From Oscillospiraceae bacterium (GTDB taxonomy: Bacteria > Bacillota > Clostridia > Oscillospirales > Ruminococcaceae), in NCBI GenBank assembly GCA_017468365.1, contig JAFUIS010000013.1:50915-114914 (forward strand): DNA of 64,000 bases, given 5' to 3'. This document shows, piece after piece, positions 43,348 to 53,023 of the stretch; the first letter of the stretch is position 1; each line of letters begins with the position of its first letter. The notes beneath the pieces are model-generated. The model made no database searches and was not told the DNA's origin. It worked only from the letters and a program-made list of their open reading frames with translations. The position numbers and the translations under genes are program-made.

Positions 43348-44490
43348 TTATTCATAGAAAAGATTTCGTCTTCGGTGAACGTGAACGCTTAGAACAAGCC
43401 CGATACCGAGATACGTTATGGCTATGGAAGTTCCTCCCGCGCTCAGAAGGGGAAGGGTGATTCCGATAACCGGAAGAACGCTTATGCACATTCCTATGTT
43501 TACAATGCACTGGAAAAAGAACATCGCGAAAACGCCGTAACAGATATATGCTCCCATGGGGTCAAGAGCGATTTTGGCATCATAAATGCAGCGGAAACAA
43601 ATTCCGCAAAGAAGCGCGACGACTATCAAAGCGCCGACAAAACCCAGCGCCTGACATATGAAAGAAAAGATAAGGTCGTTGTGCATCTTCGGAACGTACC
43701 AGTAACTGTCCTGAAAAAGTCCCTCACCCTGAAGCTGTCCCAAACCTATTGAAATTCGGCTCAGCCTCTGCTGATAGTCCGTTCCCAGCGGGTCGGCATA
43801 TTCCGTAAAATAAACCGCCAGAAAACGCGTTCGCTGGTCGTCGGTCAAAAAATATTGCCAAACAATAGGAACCGCCGCCGCCACCACCGGCAAAAGCGCT
43901 ATAATATACTTCCAGCTCAGTCCCGCGGCAAAAAGCATCGCAGCAAAGATAGCTGCAAAAACAAGCGCCGTTCCGTCGTCGCCCTGAAAATGAATGAGGA
44001 TTATCGGAAAACCGCCGTGAAGACAAAGCAAAAGAAGGTTAAGCGGTCTGTTCACCTGACCGTAAACTCTCGAAAGATGATACGCAAAACTCAGGATGAA
44101 ACAGATTTTAAGAAGTTCCGACGGCTGAAAGGTAAGTCCGAAAGGAAGTCGAAGCCATGCCTTGTCGTCAATGGTCTCGTCAACCTGCATTCCTATGAAA
44201 AACGTCAGGATTACAAGAAAAACCGAAACCGGAACATAAAGTTTCCAAAGTTTCGCCATAAAATGATAATCAAAGTTCGAAATGATTATCGCCGCTCCGA
44301 TTCCCATAAGCGAAGCAAGAACCTGAACAAGCGCTACCCTTTCGGTTATACGAAGGGTGGAGGCAACGTTCGAATTTACCAAAGAATACTGACAAAGAAT
44401 TCCAAGAGTCGAAATAGAAAGGCAGAAAAAAAGAAGCCATTTGTCCACCGCGGAAAAATATTTTTTTACCAGTTCTCTAATTTTTTTCAT
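43348..44490 (-). CDS. rodA: SEDS-family peptidoglycan glycosyltransferase (RodA/FtsW type)
   Basis: A 380-residue, ten-helix membrane protein that polymerises lipid II into glycan strands with a partner class B PBP. Family motifs seen are WLRLPFGLTFQPSELLKI, HFQGDDGTALVF (with the catalytic Asp), QQRLSRISIGLGQLQGEGLFQ, PKMHNDLIFSFICQALGF, and ITLPLLSAGGTS. The family includes RodA (elongation), FtsW (division) and SpoVE (sporulation), and its place among these is unproven; length and lack of a long tail favour RodA. GAAAGGAG precedes the start. Confidence 0.9.
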   Translation of the reverse strand: MKKIRELVKKYFSAVDKWLLFFCLSISTLGILCQYSLVNSNVASTLRITERVALVQVLASLMGIGAAIIISNFDYHFMAKLWKLYVPVSVFLVILTFFIGMQVDETIDDKAWLRLPFGLTFQPSELLKICFILSFAYHLSRVYGQVNRPLNLLLLCLHGGFPIILIHFQGDDGTALVFAAIFAAMLFAAGLSWKYIIALLPVVAAAVPIVWQYFLTDDQRTRFLAVYFTEYADPLGTDYQQRLSRISIGLGQLQGEGLFQDSYWYVPKMHNDLIFSFICQALGFVGALIVVALLCGICFRCIYDAKIALDPMGAYICYGVFAMFFFQCIVNIGMCISVLPVIGITLPLLSAGGTSIAITYLGIGLVLSVHVHRRRNLFYE

Positions 44491-44671
44491 CGGCGGTCTC
44501 CTTTCTTTTCAATAAAATGCCTATTTAAATATAATACCATTATAACACGAATTTGTAAACCTTGGTTAACTTCCTGTGAATAAACAAAATTTTGTCGGTT
44601 TCTGTTGCGAAAAAAGATAAAATATAGTATGATATTAAGTTAGAAAAGTACGAAAAAAAGGCGGCGGAAAA

Positions 44672-45097
44672 ATGGAAAAATTCATAACAAAAAATGAAAA
44701 CGAAACCGCCGCAGTCGCAAGGGAATTTGCAAAGGCCCTGAAACCCGGCGATATCATCGCTTTCAAAGGCGGTCTCGGCGCCGGAAAAACCACTTTTACA
44801 AGATATATGTGCGAAGCCCTTGAAACAAAAGACGACGTTTCAAGTCCCACTTTTGCTCTTGTTCATTGCTACCGCGCAAAATTCCCCGTCTGCCACTTTG
44901 ATATGTACAGAATAAATACCTTCGATGACCTTTATTCCACCGGTTTTTTTGATTATCTCGATTCCGGCGCAGTGCTCGTCATCGAATGGAGCGAAAATAT
45001 AATAGATTTTATCGAAGACGAAAGCCTTATCACAATCGAGATAAAACGTCTCGGCGATACCGAAAGAGAAATAACCATAGAAAGGAACGAAGCCTGA
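44672..45097 (+). CDS. tsaE: tRNA t6A biosynthesis ATPase TsaE
   Basis: TsaE is the ATPase that works with TsaB and TsaD to add the threonylcarbamoyl group to A37. The 141-residue protein has P-loop GGLGAGKTTF (about 34-43), SSPTFALVH, FDMYRI and VIEWSEN, all typical. It is the first gene of a five-gene unit, and its stop overlaps the start of tsaB by one base. tsaD is not in this window. The end product t6A is also the substrate of MtaB encoded at 35.6-36.9 kb. Confidence 0.95.
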   Translation: MEKFITKNENETAAVAREFAKALKPGDIIAFKGGLGAGKTTFTRYMCEALETKDDVSSPTFALVHCYRAKFPVCHFDMYRINTFDDLYSTGFFDYLDSGAVLVIEWSENIIDFIEDESLITIEIKRLGDTEREITIERNEA

Positions 45098-45807
45098 TGA
45101 GAATACTTGCATTCGATACTTCCGCAAAAGCGGCTTCCGTTGCCCTTTCCGAAGACGGAAAACTCATTTCCGAATTTTATCTCGACAGCGGATTTACCCA
45201 CAGCGAAACAGTGCTTCCCATGGCAAAAGCGGTGCTCGATGCCGCAAGAATAACCCCCGCCGATATCGACCTTTTCGCAGTAAACTGCGGACCCGGTTCC
45301 TTCACCGGGCTTCGAATCGGAATTGCGGCAGTAAAAGCCCTTGCCATGAGCCTTGAAAAACCCTGTGCCGCGGTTTCAACCCTTGAAGCTCTTGCTTATA
45401 ACCTTCGCGCCTGCAAAGGCGTCATCTGCGCCGCAATGGACGCAAGATGCAGCCAGGTCTATACCGCTTTCTTTGAAAGCGACGGAATAAATGTAACAAG
45501 GCTCTGTGAAGACAGAGCGGTCTCCACCGACGTCCTTTTCGAGGATATCAAAAAGATAACCGAAGAAAAAGGCGAAAAAGTTCAGTTCGTCGGCGACGGC
45601 GCAGCTCTTTGCCAAAAAAAATTCGGCGAAGAATTCGTAAAACTTGCGCCTTCCCAGCTTGTTCTCGGACATGCTTCCGGAACCTGCATTGCCGCTGAAA
45701 AACTTTTCAGCGAGGGAAAAACCGTTTCCGCTTCCGAACTTGTTCCCAATTACCTGCGCCTTGCCCAGGCAGAAAGAGAAAAACTTCAGAAAGAAGGTAA
45801 ATTATGA
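45097..45807 (+). CDS. tsaB: tRNA t6A biosynthesis protein TsaB
   Basis: TsaB is the scaffold partner of TsaD. The 236-residue protein shows the ASKHA-type start MRILAFDTSAKAASVAL and the conserved NCGPGSFTGLRIGIAAVKALA motif. It starts where tsaE stops (TGATG overlap) and overlaps rpiB by four bases. The usual rimI acetyltransferase gene that often follows is replaced by rpiB. Confidence 0.95.
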   Translation: MRILAFDTSAKAASVALSEDGKLISEFYLDSGFTHSETVLPMAKAVLDAARITPADIDLFAVNCGPGSFTGLRIGIAAVKALAMSLEKPCAAVSTLEALAYNLRACKGVICAAMDARCSQVYTAFFESDGINVTRLCEDRAVSTDVLFEDIKKITEEKGEKVQFVGDGAALCQKKFGEEFVKLAPSQLVLGHASGTCIAAEKLFSEGKTVSASELVPNYLRLAQAEREKLQKEGKL

Positions 45808-46241
45808 TCGCACTTGGTTCCGACCACGGCGGCTACCTCTATAAAGAGGAGCTTAAAAAGCATCTTGATGAAAAGGGTATCGAATATATTGATTTTGGTA
45901 CCACAAGCACAGCTTCCTGCGATTATCCCGTTTATGCAGAAAAGGTCTGCAAAGCAATCCAAAGCGGCGAATGCGAAAAAGGAATTCTTATCTGCGGTAC
46001 CGGCATTGGTATGAGCATCTGCGCCAACAAATTCAAAGGAATCCGTGCGGCAGTTTGCGGCGACCATTTCTCTGCGGAATTTACCAGAAAGCACAACGAT
46101 TCCAACGTTCTTTGCATGGGCGCAAGAACCATCGGAGCGGGCGTTGCGCTTCAGCTTGCGGATATTTTTCTTTCTACGGAATTTGAAGGCGGCCGCCACC
46201 AGAAACGCGTGGATATGATGATGTCCTTCGAGGAAGAATAA
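45804..46241 (+). CDS. rpiB: Ribose-5-phosphate isomerase B
   Basis: RpiB interconverts ribulose 5-phosphate and ribose 5-phosphate in the pentose phosphate pathway. The 145-residue protein has the family signature SDHGGY, the catalytic Cys in [15 protein letters not shown], and [21 protein letters not shown]. It overlaps tsaB as ATGA. Its product feeds PRPP, which the next gene, upp, uses. Confidence 0.95.
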   Translation: MIALGSDHGGYLYKEELKKHLDEKGIEYIDFGTTSTASCDYPVYAEKVCKAIQSGECEKGILICGTGIGMSICANKFKGIRAAVCGDHFSAEFTRKHNDSNVLCMGARTIGAGVALQLADIFLSTEFEGGRHQKRVDMMMSFEEE

Positions 46242-46311
46242 AATGCCCGTAATATCAAAGTTCGATTTTGATAATTTTTATGATATTTTTTTTAAGGGGG
46301 AACCATATATT

Positions 46312-46941
46312 ATGAAAAAACCTTTTATTCTTGATCATCCGCTCGTTCAGCACAAACTTTCCATCCTCAGAAGAACCACCACCGGCACAAAAGATTTCCG
46401 CGAACTCATCAGCGAGATCGGAAACCTTCTTTGCTATGAAGCAACCCGCGATCTTGAACTTGAACCCGTAGAGATCGAAACCCCTATGTGCAAATGCACC
46501 GCAAAACAGCTTAAAGGCAAAGCACCCGTTATCGTTCCTATTCTTCGTGCCGGCCTTGGTATGGTAGATGGCCTTCAGCGCCTTATGCCCAGCGCAAGAG
46601 TAGGTCACATCGGTCTTTACCGCGATGAAGAAACCGCACAGCCTATCGAATATTTCTGCAAACTTCCCGTTGATATCGCAGAATGCAGGGTTTTCCTTGT
46701 TGACCCGATGCTTGCAACCGGCGGCAGCGCAATCGATGCTATCGGCCAGCTCAAAAAACGCGGCGTAAAAAATATCAGCTTCCTCTGCATCATTGCTGCT
46801 CCGGAAGGCCTTGAAAGACTCAACGTTGCTCATCCCGACGTCCAGATCTATTGCGCAGCCCTTGATGATCACCTCAACGAAGTAAACTACATCGTTCCCG
46901 GTCTTGGCGACGCAGGCGACAGAATTTTCGGTACCAAATAA
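46312..46941 (+). CDS. upp: Uracil phosphoribosyltransferase
   Basis: Upp salvages uracil to UMP with PRPP. The 209-residue protein is the exact family length. The PRPP motif is [18 protein letters not shown], and the uracil-binding end is [18 protein letters not shown]. The ATG at 46312 has AAGGGGG upstream. An upstream in-frame ATG at 46243 is not used. Its stop overlaps ruvX by one base. Confidence 0.97.
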   Translation: MKKPFILDHPLVQHKLSILRRTTTGTKDFRELISEIGNLLCYEATRDLELEPVEIETPMCKCTAKQLKGKAPVIVPILRAGLGMVDGLQRLMPSARVGHIGLYRDEETAQPIEYFCKLPVDIAECRVFLVDPMLATGGSAIDAIGQLKKRGVKNISFLCIIAAPEGLERLNVAHPDVQIYCAALDDHLNEVNYIVPGLGDAGDRIFGTK

Positions 46942-47369
46942 TGAAAATAATGTCCGTCGATTTCGGCGACGCAAGAACCGGAATCGCTATGTGCGATAAA
47001 ACCGAATTCCTTGCTTCACCCATAACCGTCATCCACGAAAAGCGCTTTGAGCATGCTGTTGAAAAAACCGCCGCCGCCGCAATCGAAAACAAAGCGGAGG
47101 CAGTCATCGTCGGTCTTCCGCTCAATATGAACGGCTCCGAAGGTCCCCGTGCGGAACTTTGCCGCGAGTTTGCCCAAAAACTTTCCGAAAAAATCTCCGT
47201 TCCCATAAGAATGTGGGACGAACGCCAGACGACCGTTTCCGCAGCAGGCTTCCTTAACGAAACCGATACCCGCGGAAAAAAACGCAAAGCTGTCATCGAT
47301 GCCGTTGCGGCAGTAATAATCCTCGACAGCTATCTCCAGTGGCGCAAAAATCACCCCGGCGAATTTTAA
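46941..47369 (+). CDS. ruvX: RuvX/YqgF-family nuclease
   Basis: A 142-residue RNase H-fold protein, known as a putative Holliday junction resolvase and as a 16S rRNA 5'-end processing nuclease in E. coli. The acidic site residues lie in MSVDFGDARTGIAM, VGLPLNMNGSEG, WDERQTT and KKRKAVIDAVAAVIILDSYL. It starts on the upp stop and ends the five-gene unit. Confidence 0.93.
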   Translation: MKIMSVDFGDARTGIAMCDKTEFLASPITVIHEKRFEHAVEKTAAAAIENKAEAVIVGLPLNMNGSEGPRAELCREFAQKLSEKISVPIRMWDERQTTVSAAGFLNETDTRGKKRKAVIDAVAAVIILDSYLQWRKNHPGEF

Positions 47370-47383
47370 GCCTTCCCGTTGAG

Positions 47384-47446
47384 GGGTTAAAATCTCCTCG
47401 GAGGAGGAGGGGGACCATTGCCGAAAGGCAATGGTGGAGGAGGGAT
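47384..47446. repeat. REP-like palindromic element
   Basis: A stretch with CTCCTCGGAGGAG and CCATTGCCGAAAGGCAATGG palindromes joined by G-rich and A/G-rich sequence. It has the look of a repetitive extragenic palindrome, but no second copy is in this window. Confidence 0.45.
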
Positions 47447-47472
47447 AATAATCTTTCCAGCTAATTATAAAC

Positions 47473-47507
47473 AAAAAAGCTCCCTGTTTTGCAGGGAGCT
47501 TTTTCTT
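47473..47507. terminator. Bidirectional terminator
   Basis: AAAGCTCCCTG/CAGGGAGCTTT stem with a TTTTG loop and flanking A- and T-runs. It serves ruvX and the leftward gene ending at 47538. Confidence 0.88.
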
Positions 47508-47537
47508 TGGTAAGATTGCGGCAGGGTGGGGTCAGCT

Positions 47538-48074
47538 TTACTTCTGACTGTTCATATATTCAATAAATTCCGGGGTTTTTGACCAGTATTTTATTCCCCA
47601 GTGTTCAAAATCCCATTTTTCCATGTAGTCATTACATTCATAATCCACATAATATAAAATTTCGTTCCGAACGATAAAATTGGTGGGAAAATAATCAATA
47701 TTAATTTTTGCGGCTGTGGCCTTTGCAGCCATTTTACGAACCTGTTCAAGATATTTTTCATCAAAAACGTCATCTTTTATAAGTTCAAAAACCGTGGGGC
47801 CTTCAATATATTCTTTAACTATCCTTTCGTTGGGAATATCTATATCAAGCATACGAGGAATGTTTATTCCGGCATCTGCAAGACGGTAATAATCGTTTTG
47901 TTCCGCTTCGATTTTATTGCCGAAGGTATAATAATCGCATGGTTCGTGGTGAATTTGTTTAAGCACAAAAAAGTCTTCGTTTTGCTTTACAAGGTACGAA
48001 TATCCTCCTTTGCCGTGCCCAAGAAGTTTTTTGATGAGGTATTCTTTTTTGTTTACAAAAATTATTTCTTCCAT
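47538..48074 (-). CDS. Atypical protein-kinase-like protein
   Basis: A 178-residue protein with kinase-fold features. They are a glycine-rich loop LGHGKGGYSYLV (about 18-29), a following lysine (VLKQ, Lys39), a hinge-like IVKEYIEGPTV, a reduced catalytic loop NIDYFPTNFIV (Asp127, Asn132) and VDYE at 143-146 in place of DFG. The size and pattern resemble minimal kinases such as Bud32 or sugar/antibiotic kinases. Substrate is unknown. GGAGG supports ATG 48074 and a 17-base-spaced promoter lies just upstream. Confidence 0.75.
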   Translation of the reverse strand: MEEIIFVNKKEYLIKKLLGHGKGGYSYLVKQNEDFFVLKQIHHEPCDYYTFGNKIEAEQNDYYRLADAGINIPRMLDIDIPNERIVKEYIEGPTVFELIKDDVFDEKYLEQVRKMAAKATAAKINIDYFPTNFIVRNEILYYVDYECNDYMEKWDFEHWGIKYWSKTPEFIEYMNSQK

Positions 48075-48101
48075 AGATTCCTCCGGTGCGCTGTTTGATA
48101 A

Positions 48102-48130
48102 ATTATACATCACAAAGTGATATAAAGCAA
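48102..48130 (-). promoter_or_regulatory. Promoter of the kinase-like gene
   Basis: TTGCTT (48125-48130) and TATAAT (48102-48107) with a 17-base spacer. An ATCAC-TTT-GTGAT palindrome lies within the spacer and may be an operator. Confidence 0.7.
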
Positions 48131-48171
48131 TAAAAAAGCCGACCCGCATTTCTGCGGGCCGGCTTTTTTGG
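48131..48171. terminator. Bidirectional terminator hairpin
   Basis: AAAAGCCGACCCGCA/TGCGGGCCGGCTTTT stem with one mismatch and T-runs on both strands. Confidence 0.85.
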
Positions 48172-48230
48172 ATTAGTTTGAAAAGAAAAGAGGGGAAAGC
48201 GATGAAAAATATTTTTGTTTCTGTTGTTGT
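48131..48230 (-). ncRNA. Candidate small RNA with a C-rich segment
   Basis: A TATAAT (48237-48242), an A-rich start, the stretch CGCTTTCCCCTCTTTTC and a strong intrinsic terminator (48131-48171) lie in a row on the minus strand. No gene to the right needs this terminator, as rnpB has its own. C-rich single strands of this kind pair with ribosome binding sites in known Firmicutes small RNAs such as RoxS/RsaE. The -35 is poor, so the call is tentative. Confidence 0.35.
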
Positions 48231-48299
48231 GACTTTATTATAATCTTAAAATATGAGCATATTTTTTAAATTATTTTAATAAAATGTAAAGTTATATTC

Positions 48300-48340
48300 C
48301 AAAAAGGACTTTTTCGGAAAAACCGAAAAAGTCCTTTTTG
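48300..48340 (-). terminator. Terminator of rnpB
   Basis: AGGACTTTTTCGG/CCGAAAAAGTCCT stem, AAAAA loop, then a T-run on the minus strand. Confidence 0.85.
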
Positions 48341-48342
48341 AA

Positions 48343-48691
48343 GTGACCGGAAAATAAGCCGGGTTCTGTAATGACGACAATCTATCTTCGCTGCCGGTCG
48401 CCCGTGCAGCTTAAATGCCACCTCTGCGAGCACATCGGGCCGATGTGTTGTTCTCTGTACGGTGTTGCTCCGGATAGGGTTTACAGACCCCCTATGTTAC
48501 CATAGGACGTGGTGAGCTCTTACCTCGCCTTTCCACCCTTACCATAAAAATTTATGGCGGTATATCTCTGTTGCACTCTCCCTGGGGTCACCCCCGGCTG
48601 CCGTTAGCAGCTACCCTTGCCCTTGGAGCCCGGACTTTCCTCGCGCGCGTCCTTTCGGAACTGCGTCCGCTGCCGTCCTTTCCGCTCACGG
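48343..48691 (-). ncRNA. rnpB: RNase P RNA, class A
   Basis: The catalytic RNA that trims tRNA 5' ends. Read on the minus strand it has the 5' conserved GAGGAAAGTCCGGGCTCC, the central AAGGGTGGAAAGGCG and TAAGAGCTCACC motifs, and the 3' ACAGAACCCGGCTTA that closes P4. The length is about 349 bases. Ends are set from the promoter and terminator and are approximate. Confidence 0.96.
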
Positions 48692-48697
48692 GTTAAT

Positions 48698-48726
48698 ATT
48701 ATAAACTATCGCCGCCGTTCTGTCAA
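48698..48726 (-). promoter_or_regulatory. Promoter of rnpB
   Basis: Perfect TTGACA (48721-48726) and TATAAT (48698-48703) with a 17-base spacer on the minus strand. Confidence 0.92.
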
Positions 48727-48755
48727 ACAATAATTATTCTTTTTAAAAAATTTGA

Positions 48756-50186
<1,431 letters not shown>

Positions 50187-50199
50187 TAAATTAAAAGTC

Positions 50200-50238
50200 A
50201 AAATCCCGTGCTCAAAAATGAGCACGGGATTTTTTTAT
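50200..50238 (+). terminator. Terminator of gdhA
   Basis: AAATCCCGTGCTC/GAGCACGGGATTT stem followed by T-run. The rest of 50239-50390 is A/T-rich with no gene I can support. Confidence 0.9.
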
Positions 50239-50398
50239 CAATAAAAATTTTCTTATAACCCGAAAAAACCGCCGAAAAACGAAAAACTGACCGCTTTTAA
50301 CAAAAATCCTTCTGAAAAACCGTCCTTTTTTCCATTGCCGAATTTCGAAAATCCTTATAAACTGTTCTGGAAAAGATTGCCGAAACCGGAGGATATAA

Positions 50399-50626
50399 AT
50401 GGAAACCATGAAAATCGCCCCGCAGTATAAGGTCTTTAAAAGGGATAAAAAATACGGAATAATCGGTACCGAAACCACCACCGGCGAAGTGGTAACGATA
50501 GCTTCCGTTACCGAATCCGAATCGGAAGCAAGGTGCCTTGCAAACTTTCTGAACGAACATAAAGTTTCCGTTTATCATGCCTCAGACGTCCTTCGGGACC
50601 GCTATGTAAGTCTGTTCCAAAAATAA
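50399..50626 (+). CDS. Small protein of unknown function
   Basis: A 75-residue soluble protein with a GGAGG site. It has a short beta-like start (YGIIGTETTTGEVVTIASVT) and a helical end (EARCLANFLNEHKVSVYHASDVLRDRY). The pattern is like the small DUF6514-type proteins of Clostridia, a weak impression only. It ends in a terminator and is convergent with the Rnf operon. Confidence 0.65.
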   Translation: METMKIAPQYKVFKRDKKYGIIGTETTTGEVVTIASVTESESEARCLANFLNEHKVSVYHASDVLRDRYVSLFQK

Positions 50627-50657
50627 AAAAAGAGCACCCGAAAACGGATGCTCTTTA
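50626..50657. terminator. Terminator between the 75-residue gene and the Rnf operon
   Basis: AAAGAGCACCCG/CGGATGCTCTTT stem with one mismatch and an AAAA loop. The A-run to the left gives T on the minus strand, so it can end the Rnf operon transcript. Confidence 0.75.
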
Positions 50658-50664
50658 TAATGTA

Positions 50665-51159
50665 TTATAACCTTATATTCTTAAAGCGGTTTATAACAAG
50701 TCCGGAAACGATTCCGATAACGATTCCGGTGACAGTACCGGTGATGATAAGGACCGGAAGATAAATCGCGATCTGTTCTGTTCCCAAAAGGATTATCGCC
50801 ATGATTATCTGTCCGACGTTATGCATGACTCCCCCGGCAACGGAAACACCGATAACGGAAAACTTGTCGATCTTTTTAAGTACCCACATTACGGAAAGGG
50901 AAAGTACCGCACCCGCAAGGCTGTACCACATGGCCATAACGTTGCTGAAAAGCAGCGAAACAAGAATGACCCTGATAAGCGAAACAAGAGCAGCTTCTTT
51001 AATGCCGAACTTATAAAGCACAAAGATTATAACTATATTTGCAAGGCCCATCTTAATTCCCGGAACCGCAAAGGAAAGGGGAACAAGAACCTCTATATAC
51101 GACATTATCATCGCGAGGGCAATGGTAAGCCCAAGCATAGCAACTTTTTTAGTTTTCAT
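50665..51159 (-). CDS. Gx transporter family membrane protein
   Basis: A 164-residue protein with five or six hydrophobic helices (IALAMIMSYIEVLVPLSFAVPG, then KMGLANIVIIFVLY, broken here), matching the HepS1-like 'Gx transporter' family. It resembles the substrate-binding S-components of ECF transporters. Such genes often trail Rnf or ApbE clusters in Clostridia, where a flavin-related or prenyl-related role has been suggested, but none is proven. It is the last gene of the operon. Confidence 0.8.
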   Translation of the reverse strand: MKTKKVAMLGLTIALAMIMSYIEVLVPLSFAVPGIKMGLANIVIIFVLYKFGIKEAALVSLIRVILVSLLFSNVMAMWYSLAGAVLSLSVMWVLKKIDKFSVIGVSVAGGVMHNVGQIIMAIILLGTEQIAIYLPVLIITGTVTGIVIGIVSGLVINRFKNIRL

Positions 51160-51167
51160 AAATTCCT

Positions 51168-51551
51168 TTAAGATACAAAGTCAACTTCGGAATCCGAAGG
51201 TCCTTCAATGGTGATTACTGTTTTGTTGGGAAGGCAGGTAATGGCTTCGCCGGTTCTGCCTGCGGCACGCTGGTCAACACAAACGTGGTCGGGACAGGAA
51301 GCCTCGGTAACGTCGGCTTTTCCGTCTTTGATAACAAGAATATTGTATCCGCCGTTTTCGGATTCAAGGCGGATCTCTGCGTCGGTATCAAGAGGATACC
51401 TTTCGGTTTCAACACCGTCAACGACAACAACGGCAAAAGCGCCGTCCTCTTTTGTGACCTCGCTGAAAAGCCAGATTCCGGCCGCGGCAATTACCACAAC
51501 AAGAGCAAGGATTATGTCGTTTCTTACCTTTTTATCTTTGAACATTTCCAT
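51168..51551 (-). CDS. NusG domain II-type outer membrane-face protein
   Basis: A 127-residue protein with an N-terminal membrane helix (about residues 13-30) and an outer domain of the NusG_II superfamily. It has CPDHVCV and a third Cys in AITCLPNKTVI, the family's usual three-cysteine pattern, which may bind metal or serve redox. Genes of this type go with Rnf and Gx transporter genes in Clostridia. No good ribosome binding site is seen before the ATG, but a strong hairpin sits just upstream. Confidence 0.8.
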   Translation of the reverse strand: MEMFKDKKVRNDIILALVVVIAAAGIWLFSEVTKEDGAFAVVVVDGVETERYPLDTDAEIRLESENGGYNILVIKDGKADVTEASCPDHVCVDQRAAGRTGEAITCLPNKTVITIEGPSDSEVDFVS

Positions 51552-51561
51552 AGAGTTTTTT

Positions 51562-51595
51562 TAACGCTCCGCCGCAGATTTTGCGGCGGAGCGTT
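51562..51595 (-). other. Strong intercistronic hairpin after rnfB
   Basis: Perfect AACGCTCCGCCGCA-type stem of about 14 bp between rnfB and the NusG_II gene. On the transcribed strand it is followed by A, not T, so it is not an intrinsic terminator. It could protect the rnf message from 3' decay. Confidence 0.6.
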
Positions 51596-51617
51596 ATCCT
51601 TTTAAAGAGATTTTGCT

Positions 51618-52418
51618 TTATGCTTTAAGCATTTCAAGGCAGCCTACCGGGCAGTCCTCAGCACATTTGCCGCAGCCGATGCATTTCTCGTAATCGATGG
51701 TTGCAAGGGCGTTGACAACGGTGATTGCTTCTGCGGGGCAGTTTTTCTGGCATTTCATGCAGCCGATACAGCCGTTTTTGCATTCTTTGCGAACGACTGC
51801 GCCTTTTTCGTGGTTAGAGCAGGTGATGACTGCTTTTTCTGCTTTGGGAACAAGAGAAATGATGTGGTTGGGGCATTTGCTTACGCAAAGTCCGCAGCCA
51901 GCGCATTTTCTGGGGTCAACTTTTGCAACGCCGTTTACAATGCAGATTGCATCGTTATCGCAAACAGTTGCGCAGTCGCCGCAGCCAAGGCAGCCATAAA
52001 GGCAGGAGCCTTTTCCACCATAGAGCATTTTTGCGGCAGCGCAGGAGTTGAGACCCTGATAAATTTCCTTGTAGACCTGTTTGTTGCAGTCGCCGCCGCA
52101 ATGTACGAAAGCAACAACGGGCTCTGCAGCCTCGGCTTCAACGCCGAGGATTTCGCAGATTGCTTTTACGGTTGTTTCACCGCCGGGACGGCAAAGGTTT
52201 GCGGGAGTTTCGGGATTTTCGGCAAGAGCTTTTGCATAAGCATCACAACCGGAAAAACCGCAGGCTCCGCAGTTTGCACCGGGAAGGCAATCACGAACCT
52301 CGCCTTCGACCGGGTTTGTTTTAACGCCCATGAAATGGGATGCAAGAACGAGAAGAAGGGAACATGCAAGGCCGATTCCAGCTACAACAAGTGCAGCGGT
52401 AACAATAACGTCAGTCAT
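51618..52418 (-). CDS. rnfB: Rnf complex subunit RnfB
   Basis: RnfB brings electrons from ferredoxin into the Rnf complex. The 266-residue protein has one N-terminal membrane helix, the CLPGANCGACGFSGC cluster, and then several ferredoxin-type [4Fe-4S] motifs (CLGCGDCATVC, CAGCGLCVSKC, CIGCMKCQKNC, CIGCGKCAEDC). Cluster number is thus five or six by inspection. AAGGAG supports the ATG. It follows rnfA by 14 bases and is the last rnf gene. Confidence 0.97.
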   Translation of the reverse strand: MTDVIVTAALVVAGIGLACSLLLVLASHFMGVKTNPVEGEVRDCLPGANCGACGFSGCDAYAKALAENPETPANLCRPGGETTVKAICEILGVEAEAAEPVVAFVHCGGDCNKQVYKEIYQGLNSCAAAKMLYGGKGSCLYGCLGCGDCATVCDNDAICIVNGVAKVDPRKCAGCGLCVSKCPNHIISLVPKAEKAVITCSNHEKGAVVRKECKNGCIGCMKCQKNCPAEAITVVNALATIDYEKCIGCGKCAEDCPVGCLEMLKA

Positions 52419-52432
52419 CTTTTATTATCTCC

Positions 52433-53023
52433 TTATGCGAAGAGTTTATCAATAATTCCGCCGAAGCCCATGAAGGCAACGGAAAGAATGGATGCTGCAA
52501 CAAGGGTGATCGGAATACCTTTGAAGCATTCGGGAGCATCGGATTCTTCAAGACGTTCTCTGATGCCTGCAAAGATCCACATTGCAAGAAGGAAGCCGAG
52601 GCCGCAGCCAAGAGAGCTTACCATGGACTGGATGAAGTTGTATTCATCGGTGATGTTGTTGATGGTTACACCAAGAACAGCGCAGTTGGTGGTGATAAGA
52701 GGAAGATATACACCAAGGGATCTGTGCAGTGCGGGGATGAACTTTTTAAGGAAGATCTCTACGAACTGAACAAGAGCTGCGATAACAAGGATGAATACGA
52801 TGGTCTGAAGATATCCGAGACCGTTGGGGGTAAGAAGGTAAGTCTGGATGGGCCAGGTTGCAGCGGTTGCAACGAGCATTACGAAAATAACGGAAACACC
52901 CATGCCGACTGCCTGGTCGGATTTTTTGGAAACGCCGAGGAAGGGGCAGATTCCGAGGAACTTGTTGAGAACGTAGTTGTCAACAAGAACAGCGCTCATG
53001 AGGATGATAAGAAGTTCTTTCAT
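52433..53023 (-). CDS. rnfA: Rnf complex subunit RnfA
   Basis: A 196-residue, six-helix membrane subunit, homologous to RnfE and NqrE. The family motif NFVLNKFLGICPFLGVSK reads NYVLNKFLGICPFLGVSK here, with a Cys that in related complexes helps bind an iron-sulfur centre between RnfA and RnfE. It starts on the rnfE stop (TAATG). Confidence 0.97.
   Translation of the reverse strand: MKELLIILMSAVLVDNYVLNKFLGICPFLGVSKKSDQAVGMGVSVIFVMLVATAATWPIQTYLLTPNGLGYLQTIVFILVIAALVQFVEIFLKKFIPALHRSLGVYLPLITTNCAVLGVTINNITDEYNFIQSMVSSLGCGLGFLLAMWIFAGIRERLEESDAPECFKGIPITLVAASILSVAFMGFGGIIDKLFA

Noticed and set aside
48202-48243. A 13-codon frame (MKNIFVSVVVTLL) with a strong AGAGGGG site on the plus strand
   Set aside because: No promoter on that strand, no gene behind it to attenuate, and the same bases read better as a C-rich minus-strand RNA. 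It is not excluded, only unsupported.
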